Source: Tubulanus polymorphus
Lineage: Eukaryota; Nemertea; Palaeonemertea; Tubulaniformes; Tubulanidae
Assembly (NCBI RefSeq): GCF_964204645.1
Contig: NC_134030.1
Location: forward strand, 2,767,855-2,831,854
Direction of reading: 5' to 3'
Length of the DNA: 64,000 bases
Below, one piece after another: positions 34,527-46,707 of the stretch. A model generated the notes under the pieces. The model was not told the origin of the DNA, searched no databases, and was given only the letters and a program-made list of their open reading frames with translations. The position numbers were made by a program, and so were the translations under genes. Position 1 is the stretch's first letter. Every line of letters begins with the position of its first letter.

Positions 34527-37500
34527 ATGAGCAAGCTATCTTTCAGGGCGCGAGCCCTCGATAGCAATAAACCGATGCCGATTTACAAGTCGGCAGAGAT
34601 CCCGGACCTGCCCGATTTTGCAGCCATAAATCGTGCAGTACCTCAAATGCCTACCGGGATGGAGAAAGAGGAAGAAACGGTGGGTTTTCTTTGTGTTGAA
34701 TTGGCAGGTGCGCGTCGCCGCCATCTTTGATCGCCGCGACGCCATTTTCTGAGCGATCGATTGCGGGCCTAATGCACCGATTTCAGTCCGTTGTTTCGGC
34801 TTCCCGGGGTATTTTTCGAATAGATTTTTAATTATATTCGCGTGGAGCCGAAAATGAACCCCCTTTAATTGTGCGTGGCGGTAAAAACCATCGCGTCACG
34901 TGACTAGTGTCCCGGTGACGTCATCGTAAAGTCCACACCGATGACGTCATTCCAGCAACCTTTGACCTAAAAAATACCAGCGCGAAAACAAAAACATTAG
35001 CACGTGGCTCAGTACAACAACAGTTCACTGTACCTCAGCTAAACATCCAGCGATAGACAGGGTCCTAATATTCAATAAAAGATATCTGAAAGACTGGGGC
35101 CAGTTGCTCAAAAGTTGGTTAAAGATAACCAGCCGTTAAATATCATAGTAACAATGAAATTTCAATTGTCACCATATCAACTATCCACTGGTTAACTCTA
35201 ACCAACTTTTCAGCAACCGGCCCCTGACCTTTACCCATCAACAGTAGTTGATTGTCAACTCGGTGTTGTCAGTCATGATTTTGGCGTTCTCCGATTCGTT
35301 TCTTTTCGGAGAAGCTGTAAAACACAATGATCGTCCTAACTGAACTATGACAGCTATGTCACAGTTTGACTGTGACACTGTTTTACTGTGTAATCAATTC
35401 AAGTTTAACCTCAATTAGTAATTAATATGCCATTATTGAATACACCACCAATCTTCCTGCTAGATAGTTCGCGTGCATGGCAAAATTACGTTGGTTAACG
35501 ATTAAATTTTAACTAGGATTTAGGCCAAAAAAAATTGATACCTTGTTTCTCCGCTCTGCTGAGCCTAAATGTTGACCCGGCCGCCTGCCTATCTACCCTA
35601 TACATTACTTTTTTTTAAATCGTGATCAATTTCACCATAACAGACCCGGCCGCTATAGAAATGAACTGTTTATAAATTTTATCATATTTTACAAAAATGA
35701 CCCGGCCGCTGCGGAGAAACAAGGTATCATTTTTGTTTAGCCTTATAGCTTCCCGCATCAGAAATTAGGCAAATCGCACGCCTCAATAAACTCTGATTGA
35801 TGTTTCAAGGTTCATCATCGTAACGTATTCATCATTCATAGAATCTGAAAAATTATGGAAAGATTATTATTGAAAAATGCAATCCTCGGTCGACACAGAT
35901 GAAAGTAGTCTGAATAAAGCACAAGTATTATTCATCATGCTTAAAATTTGAGAAAATTATGGAATCTGTGAAAAAATTGTTGACCAAACGCGCACTGGCG
36001 CCACCTGGTAGATCGCAATCATCGACTGCCGCTACTGGAACATATTCGAAAAACCCTCATTAATGATTATTTAAATCTTTTTTCAGGAACATCATCTTCA
36101 GCGAGCGTTATCAGCGCAGCAGGTATATGGAACTGCTGAGGCATTGGTTATACCGATACCCGAAATAGCTGAAACGTCGCGAGTCTCCTCTGATCTGTAT
36201 GCCGATGATTTCAAACAGCCTAAACAATTCATACATGTCCAGGGTAATTATCCATTTCCGGAAATCTCAATAAAAGAATTGTTGAACGATCAATCTTTGG
36301 TCTTTTTGGAGACTTAAAAATGATATTGCGCTTCTGGGTCCTTAGATCCAGGATCAGATATTATTAAAATCATCGAAAGTGGATAAGGTCAGATCTCTCT
36401 AAAGGGCCAGTTCTATAGTCATGACCAGACTAAGACCAACTTAATCGTATAGTCAATCTAACAACTTAAGACCAGTTCTAAGATTTAAAACCTCTTTGGG
36501 GCTTTAGTCCTGGGCCAGTTGCATAGTCATGGCTTAGATTTAAGACTGGTCTAAGACCAACTAAGTTCTAGACTCGATCTAACAACTTAAGATCAGTCTT
36601 AAGATTTAAGACTTAAGTCACAACTGTGCAACTGGGCCCTGACTATCGCTCTGGAATGTATAGGTAGTAAATCAGGTAAACGGTCAAATTCCAATGGCAC
36701 CGGACCTTCTTAAATTGAGACTTGTCACGTCACCTGGTGGAGTGTTCCAGAAGATTCTAAAAAAAATGTTAATTCGATTATTCTAAACGTATTTCAGCGT
36801 TCGGAATGGAACAGGAAATTCCCGATTACGACATGGACAGCGAGGACGAAGTTTGGGTCGGCAAACAATCGAAAAAGATGGAAATCAAAGCGCTGCAGTT
36901 CGAAGAGATGATGGACCGTTTAGAGAAGGGTAGCGGTCAGCAGGTCGTTACGCTACAGGAGGCGAAACTCTTACTCAAACAAGACGATGATTTGATAATC
37001 GCCGTCTACGATTACTGGTTAAACAAACGTCTGCGTACGCAACAACCTCTGATTCCATCGGTTAAAACTGAAAAACGCGACGGTTCGACGACGAATAATC
37101 CGTACGTCGCTTTCCGACGACGAACGGAGAAAATGCAGACTAGAAAGGTAGGTTTTAAACCGATCGTCGTCTCGATAACAAACAGGGTCCTGACAATTCC
37201 TCGATCCCTTGAAAACTCCTTCAAAACTAAAAATGCTTTTGAAAGTGCTTGTAACTCCTCTTACGCTGTTACGGAATTAGAAACAGAATTTAGCTTTTGT
37301 CAATGATAGATATTTGCTCATACGGTTTACTCAGATAAATAGTACGGGATCAATCATTTATTACGTAAGCATAAAATTTGAATTTTTCAATCCCCCTCTG
37401 TACGCAAAATTGGCCATTTTTTCATATACATTAAGCATTACAGTACACAATTACACTGACCCCTCCCCTAATGCGTACGTAATAAATGAATGACCCCTTT

Positions 37501-40500
37501 AGATATTTGCTCATACGGTTTACTCAGATAAATAGTACTGATTCAGGAGGAGTGGACAGCAATTGGGATATAAAAGTGATGAAGACACTTTCTTGAATAA
37601 TGAAATTTTCTTACTTTGAAATTCACTGAAAATTCCTAATCCGGGAACTACAGATATATGGGGACCCTGTTTAAATCAATCCTGAGGTGAATTATCAGGT
37701 GTGACAGATTAACGGATGTATTCTCAGTTTGAAGTGAAGATATTGAATAATCCCCCTACGATGATATCTGACAGTTCGAAGATTTATCTAGATCCCATAT
37801 TCCGGGCCTCATGAATTGTTACTTGTAGTTTCTCTGAAGTTAACTCTCTAAAACTGTCAAACTATGATGAATTAAAAGATTTGATTAGCAAAGAACGACT
37901 CTTAAACGAATGAGGATTCATTAATGACTGAAGATAACTCTCTAAAACTGTCAAACTGTGATGAATTAAAAGATATGTTAAGCGATGAATGAAAACAAGG
38001 ATTCATTAATGACGAGTTGGTTGAACTGTTCTCAGTTTGTTGCTTGAATATTTATTTCAGAATCGTAAAAACGATGAAGTGTCGTACGAGAAAATGCTCA
38101 AATTACGTCGAGATCTGAGTCGCGCTGTGTACGTATCTAAAACCTCTCACTCATCCCGACCATCGCGCGTCCTCGTTTTAGCTTAAACCGTTGTTAGCTC
38201 GAAATTGATACAAAATGAAAGAAAAGCCTAATTTTATGTCGGGACAAGACTTTCGTTCCCTTCTCTGGTTTGAGGTTAAGAAACTGTCGGGTCGGTATAA
38301 ACTCCGAGGGTTGATGTTGAATTTGATCCATAGATTTTCCGCTGGGTCACTGAGTGCTGTATCTTATGTGTACGATTCTTATAATGCGCCGTTTTTAAAC
38401 AGATTTCGTTTTAATTTACAGCACGTTACTGGAAATGATCAAACGCAGAGAAAAATCAAAGAAAGAATTGTTACAATTAACAATAGAGGTGTTTGATACC
38501 AGGTACGCAAATAAATGCAGCCCCTAAAATACAGACTCTAGGCAAAATTGTTCAAAAGTTGATTCGAGTTAACCAGTGAATAGTAGTTGACTAAGTAACA
38601 TTGAAAACCTCTGTCGTAAGGCTAAACAAAAATGATACCTTGTTTCTCCGCAGCGGCCGGGTCATTTTAGTAAAATATGATAAAATTTATAAACAGTTCA
38701 TTTCTATAGCGGCCGGGTCTGTTGTGGTAAAATTGATCACGATTTTAAAAAAAGTAATGTATGGGGTAGATAGGCGGCCGGCCGGGTCAACATTTAAGCT
38801 GAGCAGAGCGGAGAAACAAGGTATCAATTTTTTTTAGCCTAAGCACAGCATATTATTTATTTGGTGGTTAACTTTGAAGCAACCTAATCTTGGAAGCTCT
38901 TAACAGGGTTCCTGCAAATCAGGAAATACCAGGAAATCTGAGGATTCTTGGTCTTAAACCTTCTGTAATTTCATGCATGAATGTTATGAAATGCGCCCAT
39001 GTATTATGTTAATCATATTCACAGGTATCAACAGAAAGATTGGGATGGAAAATTGTTACAAGAAGCGTTGGCAAAACGTGATAAAATGCCTTCATTTCTA
39101 CAAGCGATTCAAACTCAATACGCGCTCAGTCGAGAATGGACCAGCAGGGTACGTTATCAATTCATCAGTCGTATAATTGCATCTTCCATTGGCAGGGATT
39201 CGAACCTGTTGATGGTATGAACATCGCCTGATGAGCCCTGATAACATGCATAAGTGCAGTGCCTAGTTCGGCTCCTTCAAAAAGGGGTGTGGCTAATCAA
39301 TCATGGGTTAGTGACTGGCGGAGTCTCTAGATGCCATCAGCAGTGTTCACGACATGGTTTAGAGGGGCGGCCACTCCTTTTCGTTTTTACATCCATCCCT
39401 CTCAAAATTAGCCACCCCTAATAAAATTAATATCTGCTGCCACTACCAGATATAGATCACACCAAAATTAAGCTAAAGTTTCTGCATTTTTGGACGTGGC
39501 TTAAAAACCTTGCTACTTAAACAGAAACGATGTCATATACACTTTACAATGGATGCAGCCTCTTTAAGATTATTTATACGGAGCAAACTAATCGGATTTG
39601 AATCCCTGTTGATGGAGGAAAGTAGAATTAGCGGGTCCACAGAATTCCGGTCGCGATATAGAATTACAAATGAAATTTTTTTCGTGTATTGATTTTTGCA
39701 GGAAGATACGACCAGTTATACGCATAGGAAAAAACGTGAATACAAAAAACGTAAACATAAACACACGACGCAATCGGTTTCATCGACAACTCAATTACCT
39801 CAGTATCAGGAGGTCGATGTGCTTCATACTGACGTCTATAGTTCAGATGATGAACCGTTATCACCTGTAAGTTACTATTCGTTATACCTCGTGAAAGCTG
39901 CAACCCTCAGCGGTCACTCCTGGAACTCTCGGGGAATCAGAAAAATCGATAAAAAAATCAGGCATTTGAATAAGATACCATTCGTTATCTCCAGGGAAAG
40001 CTGCAGCCCTCAGCGGTCACTCCTGGAACTCGCGGGGAATCAGAAAAATCGATAAAAAAAATCAGGCATTTGAATAAGATACCATTCGTTATCTCCAGGG
40101 AAAGCTGCAACCCTCAGCGAGTGCTCAAGAGAGGCCACTCTCCTGGATCACTTGCGGGAATCCGAAAAATCTAGAAAAAAATCTGGCATTTGAATAAGAT
40201 ACCATTCGTTATCTCCAGTGAAAGCTGCAGCCCTCAGCTCAGACTGGTCACTCTCCTGGAACACTTAAGGGAATCTAGAGAAAAATTAGGGATTTGAATG
40301 AGTTACCATTCGTTACACTTCGCGATAGCCACAGGGTCCCTAAGACTTCTTGATTGCTAATCTTAAAAAACTCTTTCAAAACAGAAAATGTTTTTAAAGC
40401 TGCTTGAAACTCCTTTGATTTGAGCAAAATGCCCAAAACTCTTTCAATTTTGAGAAATAGGCAGTTAGAAATGTTTGTCTAGTTTGCGCAGTAAACTGTG

Positions 40501-43500
40501 TCTAAATCGGTACAGTTCAGGCGCTTACCAAATGAGAGACCAAGTTAAGGAAGTGATAGAATGAAAATTTGGTTTCAAAACTACCGAATTGCCGGTTTAC
40601 CGAGATAAACAATGCTGATTTAGGAGGAGTCTGCAGTAATTATGATATTCAAATGATACAGACGCTTCCTAGAAAAATTTTCTCCTTTAAAACTCTTAAT
40701 ATGCAGGACTGTCTGATCTGTAGGGCCCTTAGCCACAACCCATGAAGGCGAGGTGAATTCTTATTTGATGTATATGTTTTGTAGGCGATGTCTCCATCAG
40801 ACCACGAGGATGAGAATGATCCCGATGGTATCTATGCATTTAAACGTAAAAAGGGATGTAGTTATCTTGCTGTAAGTAGTCAAATTTATTCTAACTCTAT
40901 CGATCTGTAGCCTGCACCTGCGCAAGTTTCGATTGGTCTCGACTGATTCTGGAATTCTCTTTAATACACTCAGAATCAGTGATTCGACCTATAACTGATA
41001 GCATGTAAACTCAATAAAGCGACCGGTAGATAGTTCATAATCCGGAATACACTCTACCTATTCTGGAATATTGTAATCTGTGAACCGATAGAAGCGGCTC
41101 CTAGAATATATTCAATTGGAACCTGTCTAATTAATAAAATTAGTTAAATCTCGAAACTTTCAGATTAAGATAAACTTTGGTAGAAGTGACTCGTAGAGAA
41201 ATTGTAATCGCGAATGAATTAAATGAAAACTTGCTATAATATTGTGATATGAGATCCAGTAATGATTTGTGTTTATATTTTTCAGCCTGTAACGGGTCGA
41301 CAGGGTAATTGGCCGTGGTATAGTCGAGACAGCGGAGGACTAGGAGATAAACGTTATAGATTTACACTAGCGTCTCTACCGGGGTCACGTTGTATAGGTT
41401 ACGCTCGACGGAGGGTCGGACGAGGTGGGAGGTAAGCGAGGCATCGTGAATTTCATTTCTTTCATTCGTCGTTTCACTCGAGAGCAAAATGCTTGATCCC
41501 TGACCCAAGACTTACGCCAGGTTTTGGTCGAGCAAAATTGCTTGATCCCTGACCCAAGACTTACGCCAGGTTTTGGTCGAGCAAAATTGCTTGATCCCTG
41601 ACCCAAGACTTACGCCAGGTTTTGGTCGAGCAAAATTGCTTGATCCCTGACCCAAGACTTACGCCAGGTTTTGGTCGAGCAAAATTGCTTGATCCCTGAC
41701 CCAAGACTTACGCCAGGTTTTGGTCGAGCTATTCAATAGAGTTTTCTTAGCTTCTTTCTTAATCACTGTGACTGATCATCATTAGAGTGACTAATTTTCT
41801 GGCACAAGTGTCTCGCACCATAGTTTATCATAGCCACCTGGCATGCTTTGGTTCCCACAGTACCGCGGAATCAGGAATAACAAGAATTTCATACTAATCC
41901 GTGATGGTTTGGCAATATTTAGGAAATTAGTTTTACACGCCATATGTGGACAACTTATTATGGCATTTTTTCTTGAAAATCTCTTGATCAACCAGTTGCC
42001 ACTAAAATGTAGACATCGGTGGAGTATGTCGGTGAAGGACCAATTTCCATTTGGCAAAATTGAAAAATCACCCATGAAATGATTGGGAATTTTTATGTGT
42101 GAAATACTTAGGAATTTAGAATTCATGTATATGGTGGAAACCTTCGACATATAGTTTCGTTTGCCGGATTAAACGCGAGTGTGACTTAGGGAAAACACCC
42201 AAGAAATAGTTAGGAATTTTGATACGTGAAATAGTAGTTCAGAATTTAGAATTCATGTATATGGTGGAAACCGTGGACGCTTAGTTTGGGTTTCGTTTGC
42301 CAGATTTAATGCGAGTGTGACTTCGGGAAAACACCCATGAAATAGTTAGGAATTTTGTTATGTGAAATAGTAGTTCAGAATTTAGAATTCATGTAACTGG
42401 TGGAAACCTTCGACATGTAGTTTCATTTGCCGGATTAAACGCGAGTGTGTCTTTGGGAAGATTGAAAAATCACCCATGAAATAAAAAGAATTTTGATGTG
42501 TGAAATTCTTGGAAATTTTGAAGTTATGTTAGTAACGGATGGGAACCGCGGACACGTAGTTCAATAAGCCGGATTATAAACGAGAGTGTGATTGATTGTG
42601 TTTGTATTTGTAGGATAATCATTGATCGACAGTCAACACCGTGGGATGATGAATTACACGATCTCGATTTATATAATAATTGTAAATATTCTACGGGTGA
42701 ATCAACTGAATTATCAAACTACCTCAAAGACAACAAATGGTACGTATTAAACCCCTAACTAACCCCCAACGAGCTCTCGATCCTTAGATTGAATACCAGG
42801 TGGCCGCCGACCTGGAAAACCTGGAAAATTCAGGGAATCAGAAAGAAACAGGGACAACACAGGAAATTTGACCGATTTTACATTAAGAACTTGGAAATTT
42901 TGGATAATGCTAAATTGTCGACCACATGTTTCTTTATCAATGTTCAGTGATTCAATGAAAAATGAATGAATTTTAAACCCGGGAATCTGTCTTATTCATT
43001 CAGAAGATTTGGTGTAATCAATTAGGGAAACTCATCGAATTTGTGAATGGCCAGATAGTGGCCACCGTGGATTAGCTATTTATTAAAAATGATGTGTTTG
43101 ATTCAGGTTACACTATAGACCACGGACACCGCCGGACGACCTAGACGACGATCTGACCGTACGACCGCTATCGCCACCTATAACACCGGATTACAGCGTG
43201 TTCGAGCAGTATCGTACGCATCAGGAACAGCTATACGAGATGAAACGCGAGCAGGAGGATCAAATATTACGTTACGAAACGTCGGACATCGATTCGTCGA
43301 TCGATTTAGAACATTCGTTCTCGTCTCAACCGACGTCGAGATTCACGTTAGATTCCGCGTCTGCTCAGTTCGCTGCGTCTGCCGTTATTAATCAGCAGTT
43401 ACTGCTGCAGACGACATCCGTTACTACGACTACGACTACAACAGCTGCGTCTTCGTCATCTCTTTTATCGTCTTCGTTCTCTTCGTCGTCGACTCCTTCA

Positions 43501-44569
43501 TTGTCTCTCGGTGCTAATACTATCATAAGCGGAGCTCTGCTTTCGAATGGAACGGATTTAGATTGTGAGTACTGAATGTTTGACAGGGTTTTTTGCTGAA
43601 ATCCGGGGTTTTTTTCCCTGCAGGGAAAATCAGGGAATTCTTTTCTTGAAATGTCAGGGAATTAAAATTTTTGGTGTCTTGTTTGTCTTGCTGGTGACGA
43701 GTAGTGGCACAACGAGGAACCTCTTGATTAGAAACGGCCCTCACTGAGGATATCTTAGAATCAAGTTGGGGAAATTGGGGTGAATGGTCAGGGGAATATC
43801 TGTGAATTTTGGGTGTCCTGGTTTGAAAAAAACGGTCAAATTCGCTTAGATTGTTACTCAACTAGTTCTGAGTCTCAATTTGTATTTCAAATTTAGGTTG
43901 TTATTTGGATGAAATATAGGGATTTGTCCAGTTTGGGTGAAGATCGTCAAAATAACCAGATATTTGAAATATTGTTTGTGTTTATTGAGTTTTATCTGTT
44001 GTAGGTAATAAAAACAGTGCATTTTCTACGTCGCCGGCGGCAACCGTTCTACAATTAAACTATCCACCGCCTTCCACCGGTGCCAACAATAACAACACAC
44101 TGATATCATCATCGTCATCGTCGTCATCGCAACAACAGTCATCATCATCATCAGTGTTATCATCAACGTCATCTTCACTCAAATTAGCAGTATCTACGCC
44201 ATCAACGCATGTGTAAGTAATCCTGGGCCTAGTTTCATAGACTGAGTATCAAAGTTATCCCTGGGGGTAAATCCTCAATCTGGGTGACAACCACCATAGT
44301 AACAATGAGAAACCATAGTTATAAATGACGGACTTCAAAATATTCCTAGGGACTATTTTTCTTCATCATCTATGAAACCTAGCACTGGATCGATTTCCAT
44401 GGCTGTGAGTTTGAGTAAACTCTTGAGTTAAAACCAGTAAGTACTTCAGCTCGAATGGACTTAGAGTTGTCTAATCGATTGTATATTTTTCAGTGACCCG
44501 TTATTGGAGTCGACTGCCGCGATGGTCAGCATCATGAAAGACAGTCCCGTGCCGATGGAGGTCACGTGA
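34527..44569 (+). CDS. EPC1: Enhancer of polycomb homologue (EPC1/EPC2), 13 exons, 732 residues
   Basis: Scaffold subunit of the NuA4/TIP60 histone acetyltransferase complex, in the nucleus. Exons: 34527-34679, 36087-36243, 36798-37147, 38061-38128, 38422-38502, 39025-39148, 39702-39866, 40785-40871, 41286-41431, 42614-42739, 43107-43564, 44005-44212, 44494-44569; all phases close. The start MSKLSFRARALD and the EPcA region (IPDYDMDSEDEVW, PYVAFRRRTEKMQTRK) match vertebrate EPC1 strongly. Exon 7 has a basic KKREYKKRKHKH stretch, exons 8-9 have DEDENDPDG and TGRQGNWPW, exon 11 has DSASAQFAAS (568-577), and the end is MEVT as in human. Exons 11-12 encode Ser/Thr/Asn/Gln runs. AATAAA lies at 44666. 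One gene seems to represent the vertebrate EPC1/EPC2 pair. Confidence 0.96.
34717..34950 (+). promoter_or_regulatory. Cluster of palindromic transcription-factor sites in EPC intron 1
   Basis: Starting 38 bases after the first exon are a perfect YY1 match (GCCGCCATCTT, 34717-34727), a fully palindromic E-box (GTCACGTGAC, 34895-34904) of the USF/MITF/TFE type, and two perfect CRE palindromes (TGACGTCA at 34916-34923 and 34942-34949, 26 bases apart). Further GCACGTGGC is near 34999. The density of perfect sites suggests a functional intronic or downstream-promoter element. Confidence 0.55.
35096..35224. repeat. Palindromic MITE, GGGGCCAGTTGCTC family, EPC intron 1
   Basis: Full-length relative of the element at 8054, with the same GGGGCCAGTTGCTCAAAAG end and CAGCAACCGGCCCC right end. 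It lies in intron 1 of EPC. A decayed half copy is at 38539-38606 in intron 5. Confidence 0.8.
35521..35745 (+). repeat. 225-bp MITE with TGATACCTTGTTTCTCCGC ends, EPC intron 1
   Basis: The ends (AATTGATACCTTGTTTCTCC on the left, GGAGAAACAAGGTATCA on the right) are inverted repeats, and ACCCGGCCGC occurs three times inside. A reverse-oriented copy lies at 38617-38842. Flanking bases suggest a TA or TTA target, not proven. Confidence 0.8.
36409..36643. repeat. One complete and one partial MITE, GGGCCAGTTG(C/A) type, EPC intron 2
   Basis: The complete element (about 36512-36643) has arms CTGGGCCAGTTGCATAGT and its counterpart TGTGCAACTGGGCCC. The interior is filled with inverted TTAAGA/TCTTAA words. 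The preceding partial copy (36409-36495) begins AGGGCCAGTTCTATAGTCAT and shares the interior CTAACAACTTAAGACCAGT but lacks a matching right end. Confidence 0.6.
38617..38842 (-). repeat. 226-bp MITE, reverse copy of 35521, EPC intron 5
   Basis: The sequence is the reverse complement of the intron 1 copy with modest divergence: same termini, same three GGCCGGGTC words and the same internal GTATGGGGTAGATAGGCGGC. The two copies flank EPC exons 2-5. Confidence 0.8.
39880..40330 (+). repeat. Tandem repeat, ~103-120 bp unit, EPC intron 7
   Basis: Four copies start with AAAGCTGCA at 39894, 39997, 40101 and 40221 (spacings 103, 104, 120). Each contains CCCTCAGC, a GGTCACTC(T)CCTGGA block and CATTTGAATAAGATACCATT. 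The first copy begins about 15 bases after the exon 7 splice donor. Confidence 0.85.
41481..41730 (+). repeat. Minisatellite, 49-bp unit, five near-identical copies, EPC intron 9
   Basis: GCTTGATCCCTGACCCAAGA occurs at 41491, 41540, 41589, 41638 and 41687, exactly 49 bases apart, and the units are almost identical, implying recent expansion or homogenisation. The array begins ~50 bases after the exon 9 donor. Confidence 0.95.
42060..42560 (+). repeat. Tandem repeat, ~130-bp unit, EPC intron 9
   Basis: Four diverged copies carry CACCCA(T/A)GAAAT, GAATTTAGAATTCATGTA, GGTGGAAACC and GCCGGATTAAACGCGAGTGTG in the same order, before the exon 10 acceptor. Together with the 49-bp array most of this intron is tandem repeat. 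Confidence 0.8.
44222..44390. repeat. Palindromic MITE, GGGCCTAGTTTCATAGA ends, EPC intron 12
   Basis: The left end TGGGCCTAGTTTCATAGA is complemented by TCTATGAAACCTAGCAC at the right. It belongs with the outer element at 45108, which has GTTTCATAGATG and CTATGAAACCGTGGCCC. Confidence 0.6.
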
Positions 44570-45107
44570 CCGACCTTAACGATGCACATACACTCGGGAT
44601 AATAATCAATATAATCAACACTAGGTACTGCTGCTGCTGCTGCTAGTGGTCATCACTTCTGAAAAAATAAAAACACAAGAGAGTGGAAATATACTGCGGG
44701 ACAGTAGAAATCTGATCGGATAGTTTGATGGAGTAGGGAATGTGGTGTTGAAACAGACGCTACAATCTAGTCGCGCAGGTTACTGAGGTACAGGCGGAAT
44801 GAAAATAGTTCTCTCAGGTACTGATAGGCGGCGCTCGCAGATAAGCTAGTTCTATATATGTACATGTGTGTGAGTGAGTATTGAAACATTCAGTCGTCCT
44901 ACTACGACGACGAGGGTCTTGTTGTTAATTTATATCATACCGGCAATTGTTGTACCATACTAGGTAGGGCTCGTGTTACATTTAATGTACTGCAATATTG
45001 AACACCTCAGCGGCGCGAGAGATTTAGTCAGTACCAACGCAGGCAGTCGATATACGCAGTGGTCTCGTTAGCTAGGAATATCCAGGCCCGCTGTAATATA
45101 CAGACAG

Positions 45108-45403
45108 GGCAGAGTTTCATAGATGCGGGTGGCAATTCTTATCCTAATCCTGTCAAAATTATCCGTGGCAACATTTTGAAATTTGTCAATTGTTGTTACC
45201 ATGGGTGGTTGATACCCAGGGCCCAGTTTCACAAAAAAGTTAAACTCAAATTTTTGGTGTAATCGCCATTGGTTACTTCATGTTTTCGATGAGGACAACA
45301 ATTTAAACTTAACCGTTTCAGGCTTAAACTTTTTTTGTGAAACCGGGCCCTGGTTGGGGATTTATAAGTATTTGTGATGCCCAGTCTATGAAACCGTGGC
45401 CCG
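45108..45403. repeat. Nested MITEs: inner element 45219-45351 inside an outer element
   Basis: The outer ends are CAGGGCAGAGTTTCATAGAT and CTATGAAACCGTGGCCCGG. Between them lies a second complete palindromic element with CAGGGCCCAGTTTCACAAAA and TTGTGAAACCGGGCCCTG ends. Both belong to a GGGCCCAGTTTCA-type group. No clean target-site duplication was visible around the inner element. Confidence 0.75.
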
Positions 45404-46654
45404 GGAACTTAAGATTCTCTACAGATATTTGTACGAAGCCTACCGATGAGAACTGACTGATGATCAGCGCTTGGAGGTGTTCAGCACCGTTCAATAAACA
45501 ACATTTTCATAAATGTGTAAAAAAAAATTCGAATCTTAATTTCGTTGATAAACGTGAATCAGTCATACGACGCACCGTGCGCTTGTAAAATAAATAAGTG
45601 TCTCGTCTATCAACATAATCTGCTGGTCGGTTACTTTACTTATTATGGGGTATTCGCAGTGCTACTGTGGCAATCGAGGATTCCACTTATGGCAGGCGAG
45701 GATCCGCCAGGTGTCGCTAGTGGATCGTCGGTCGTCCGCGTTCTTCTATATTTCAATCAAATCTAAATGAACTTTTCTCTTAAATGAATCAATTATTTAC
45801 GAAAATTAAACCGATATCCGAGTAGAAGATTGAAAGTATTATATATTTGGTGGGTGCTGTGATAATATATTGATTCGGGAGTCTAAAAATCCAGTTCAAA
45901 GTTCATTGTAAGTTAACCAAGTTTGACACCGGACGACCTACTGCTGGTCACGCCATCTGGCGGGTTAGCTGGTTTTGCGTGTACCCCATTGTAATTTAAA
46001 CTATTAATATCGGTAATTCAATGTCAGTGTGTTGTATCAATTGTGTATTTGAAATATTAGAATGTACATACGGTAAACAACATATGAACATCCCCCCCCC
46101 CCCGAACTCATTATAGTGGAACCTTCGTTACAACTACTTTAGAGATCACATCCGTAGTTGAAGCTTAGCTTTAAGATCAGTCTGAGCTCATTATGGTCGT
46201 ATATATACGACAGTAAAACCTGCTTAATTCGGATCAATTTTATCAGGATTTGATTTAACCCATTCAGGACTATCACTATATTTAAGGGAAACTCCACATT
46301 CATCACAATACAGAATCAGCTCATTTCCAGTTAATTTGACAAGTTTGTATTACTAGTGCTTGTTATTTTGTAGCGAATAGTCATGGCTTTCATATGATAT
46401 GATATAAGATTTGATGAGCTTCGAAAAATTTCTGTCAATTTTTGGAGTTTGTGCAACTTAGCCCAGCAGACCAGATAATTGGTTCGCTAAAGCTGATAGT
46501 TCGAAGGTTCCACTATTTGACACTAGTGTGAATTGTGGTCAAATATATTTGAAATAATGTCATTGTCGTTGATCACTTTGTTAAGTATTCGTCCAGTAGT
46601 AAATATATATATACATATATTTATAACATCAGTCAAACATCTTCAGGGTTCACA

Positions 46655-46707
46655 CACACGCGGTGGTCAGGTCCAGTTCGGTCCAGTCCGGTCCGGTCCG
46701 GTCCGTA
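46655..46707 (+). repeat. GGTCC/CGGTC pentamer array
   Basis: A short run of CGGTC pentamers with two variant units (GGTCCAGTTC, GGTCCAGTCC) at its left. Too short for more to be said. Confidence 0.85.

Noticed and set aside
35996-36015. CTCF-like site (GCGCCACCTGGTAG)
   Set aside because: One mismatch to the core in a single isolated place; not enough to call.
41481-41730. CRISPR-like array
   Set aside because: The 49-bp units are contiguous with no variable spacers, inside an animal gene intron.
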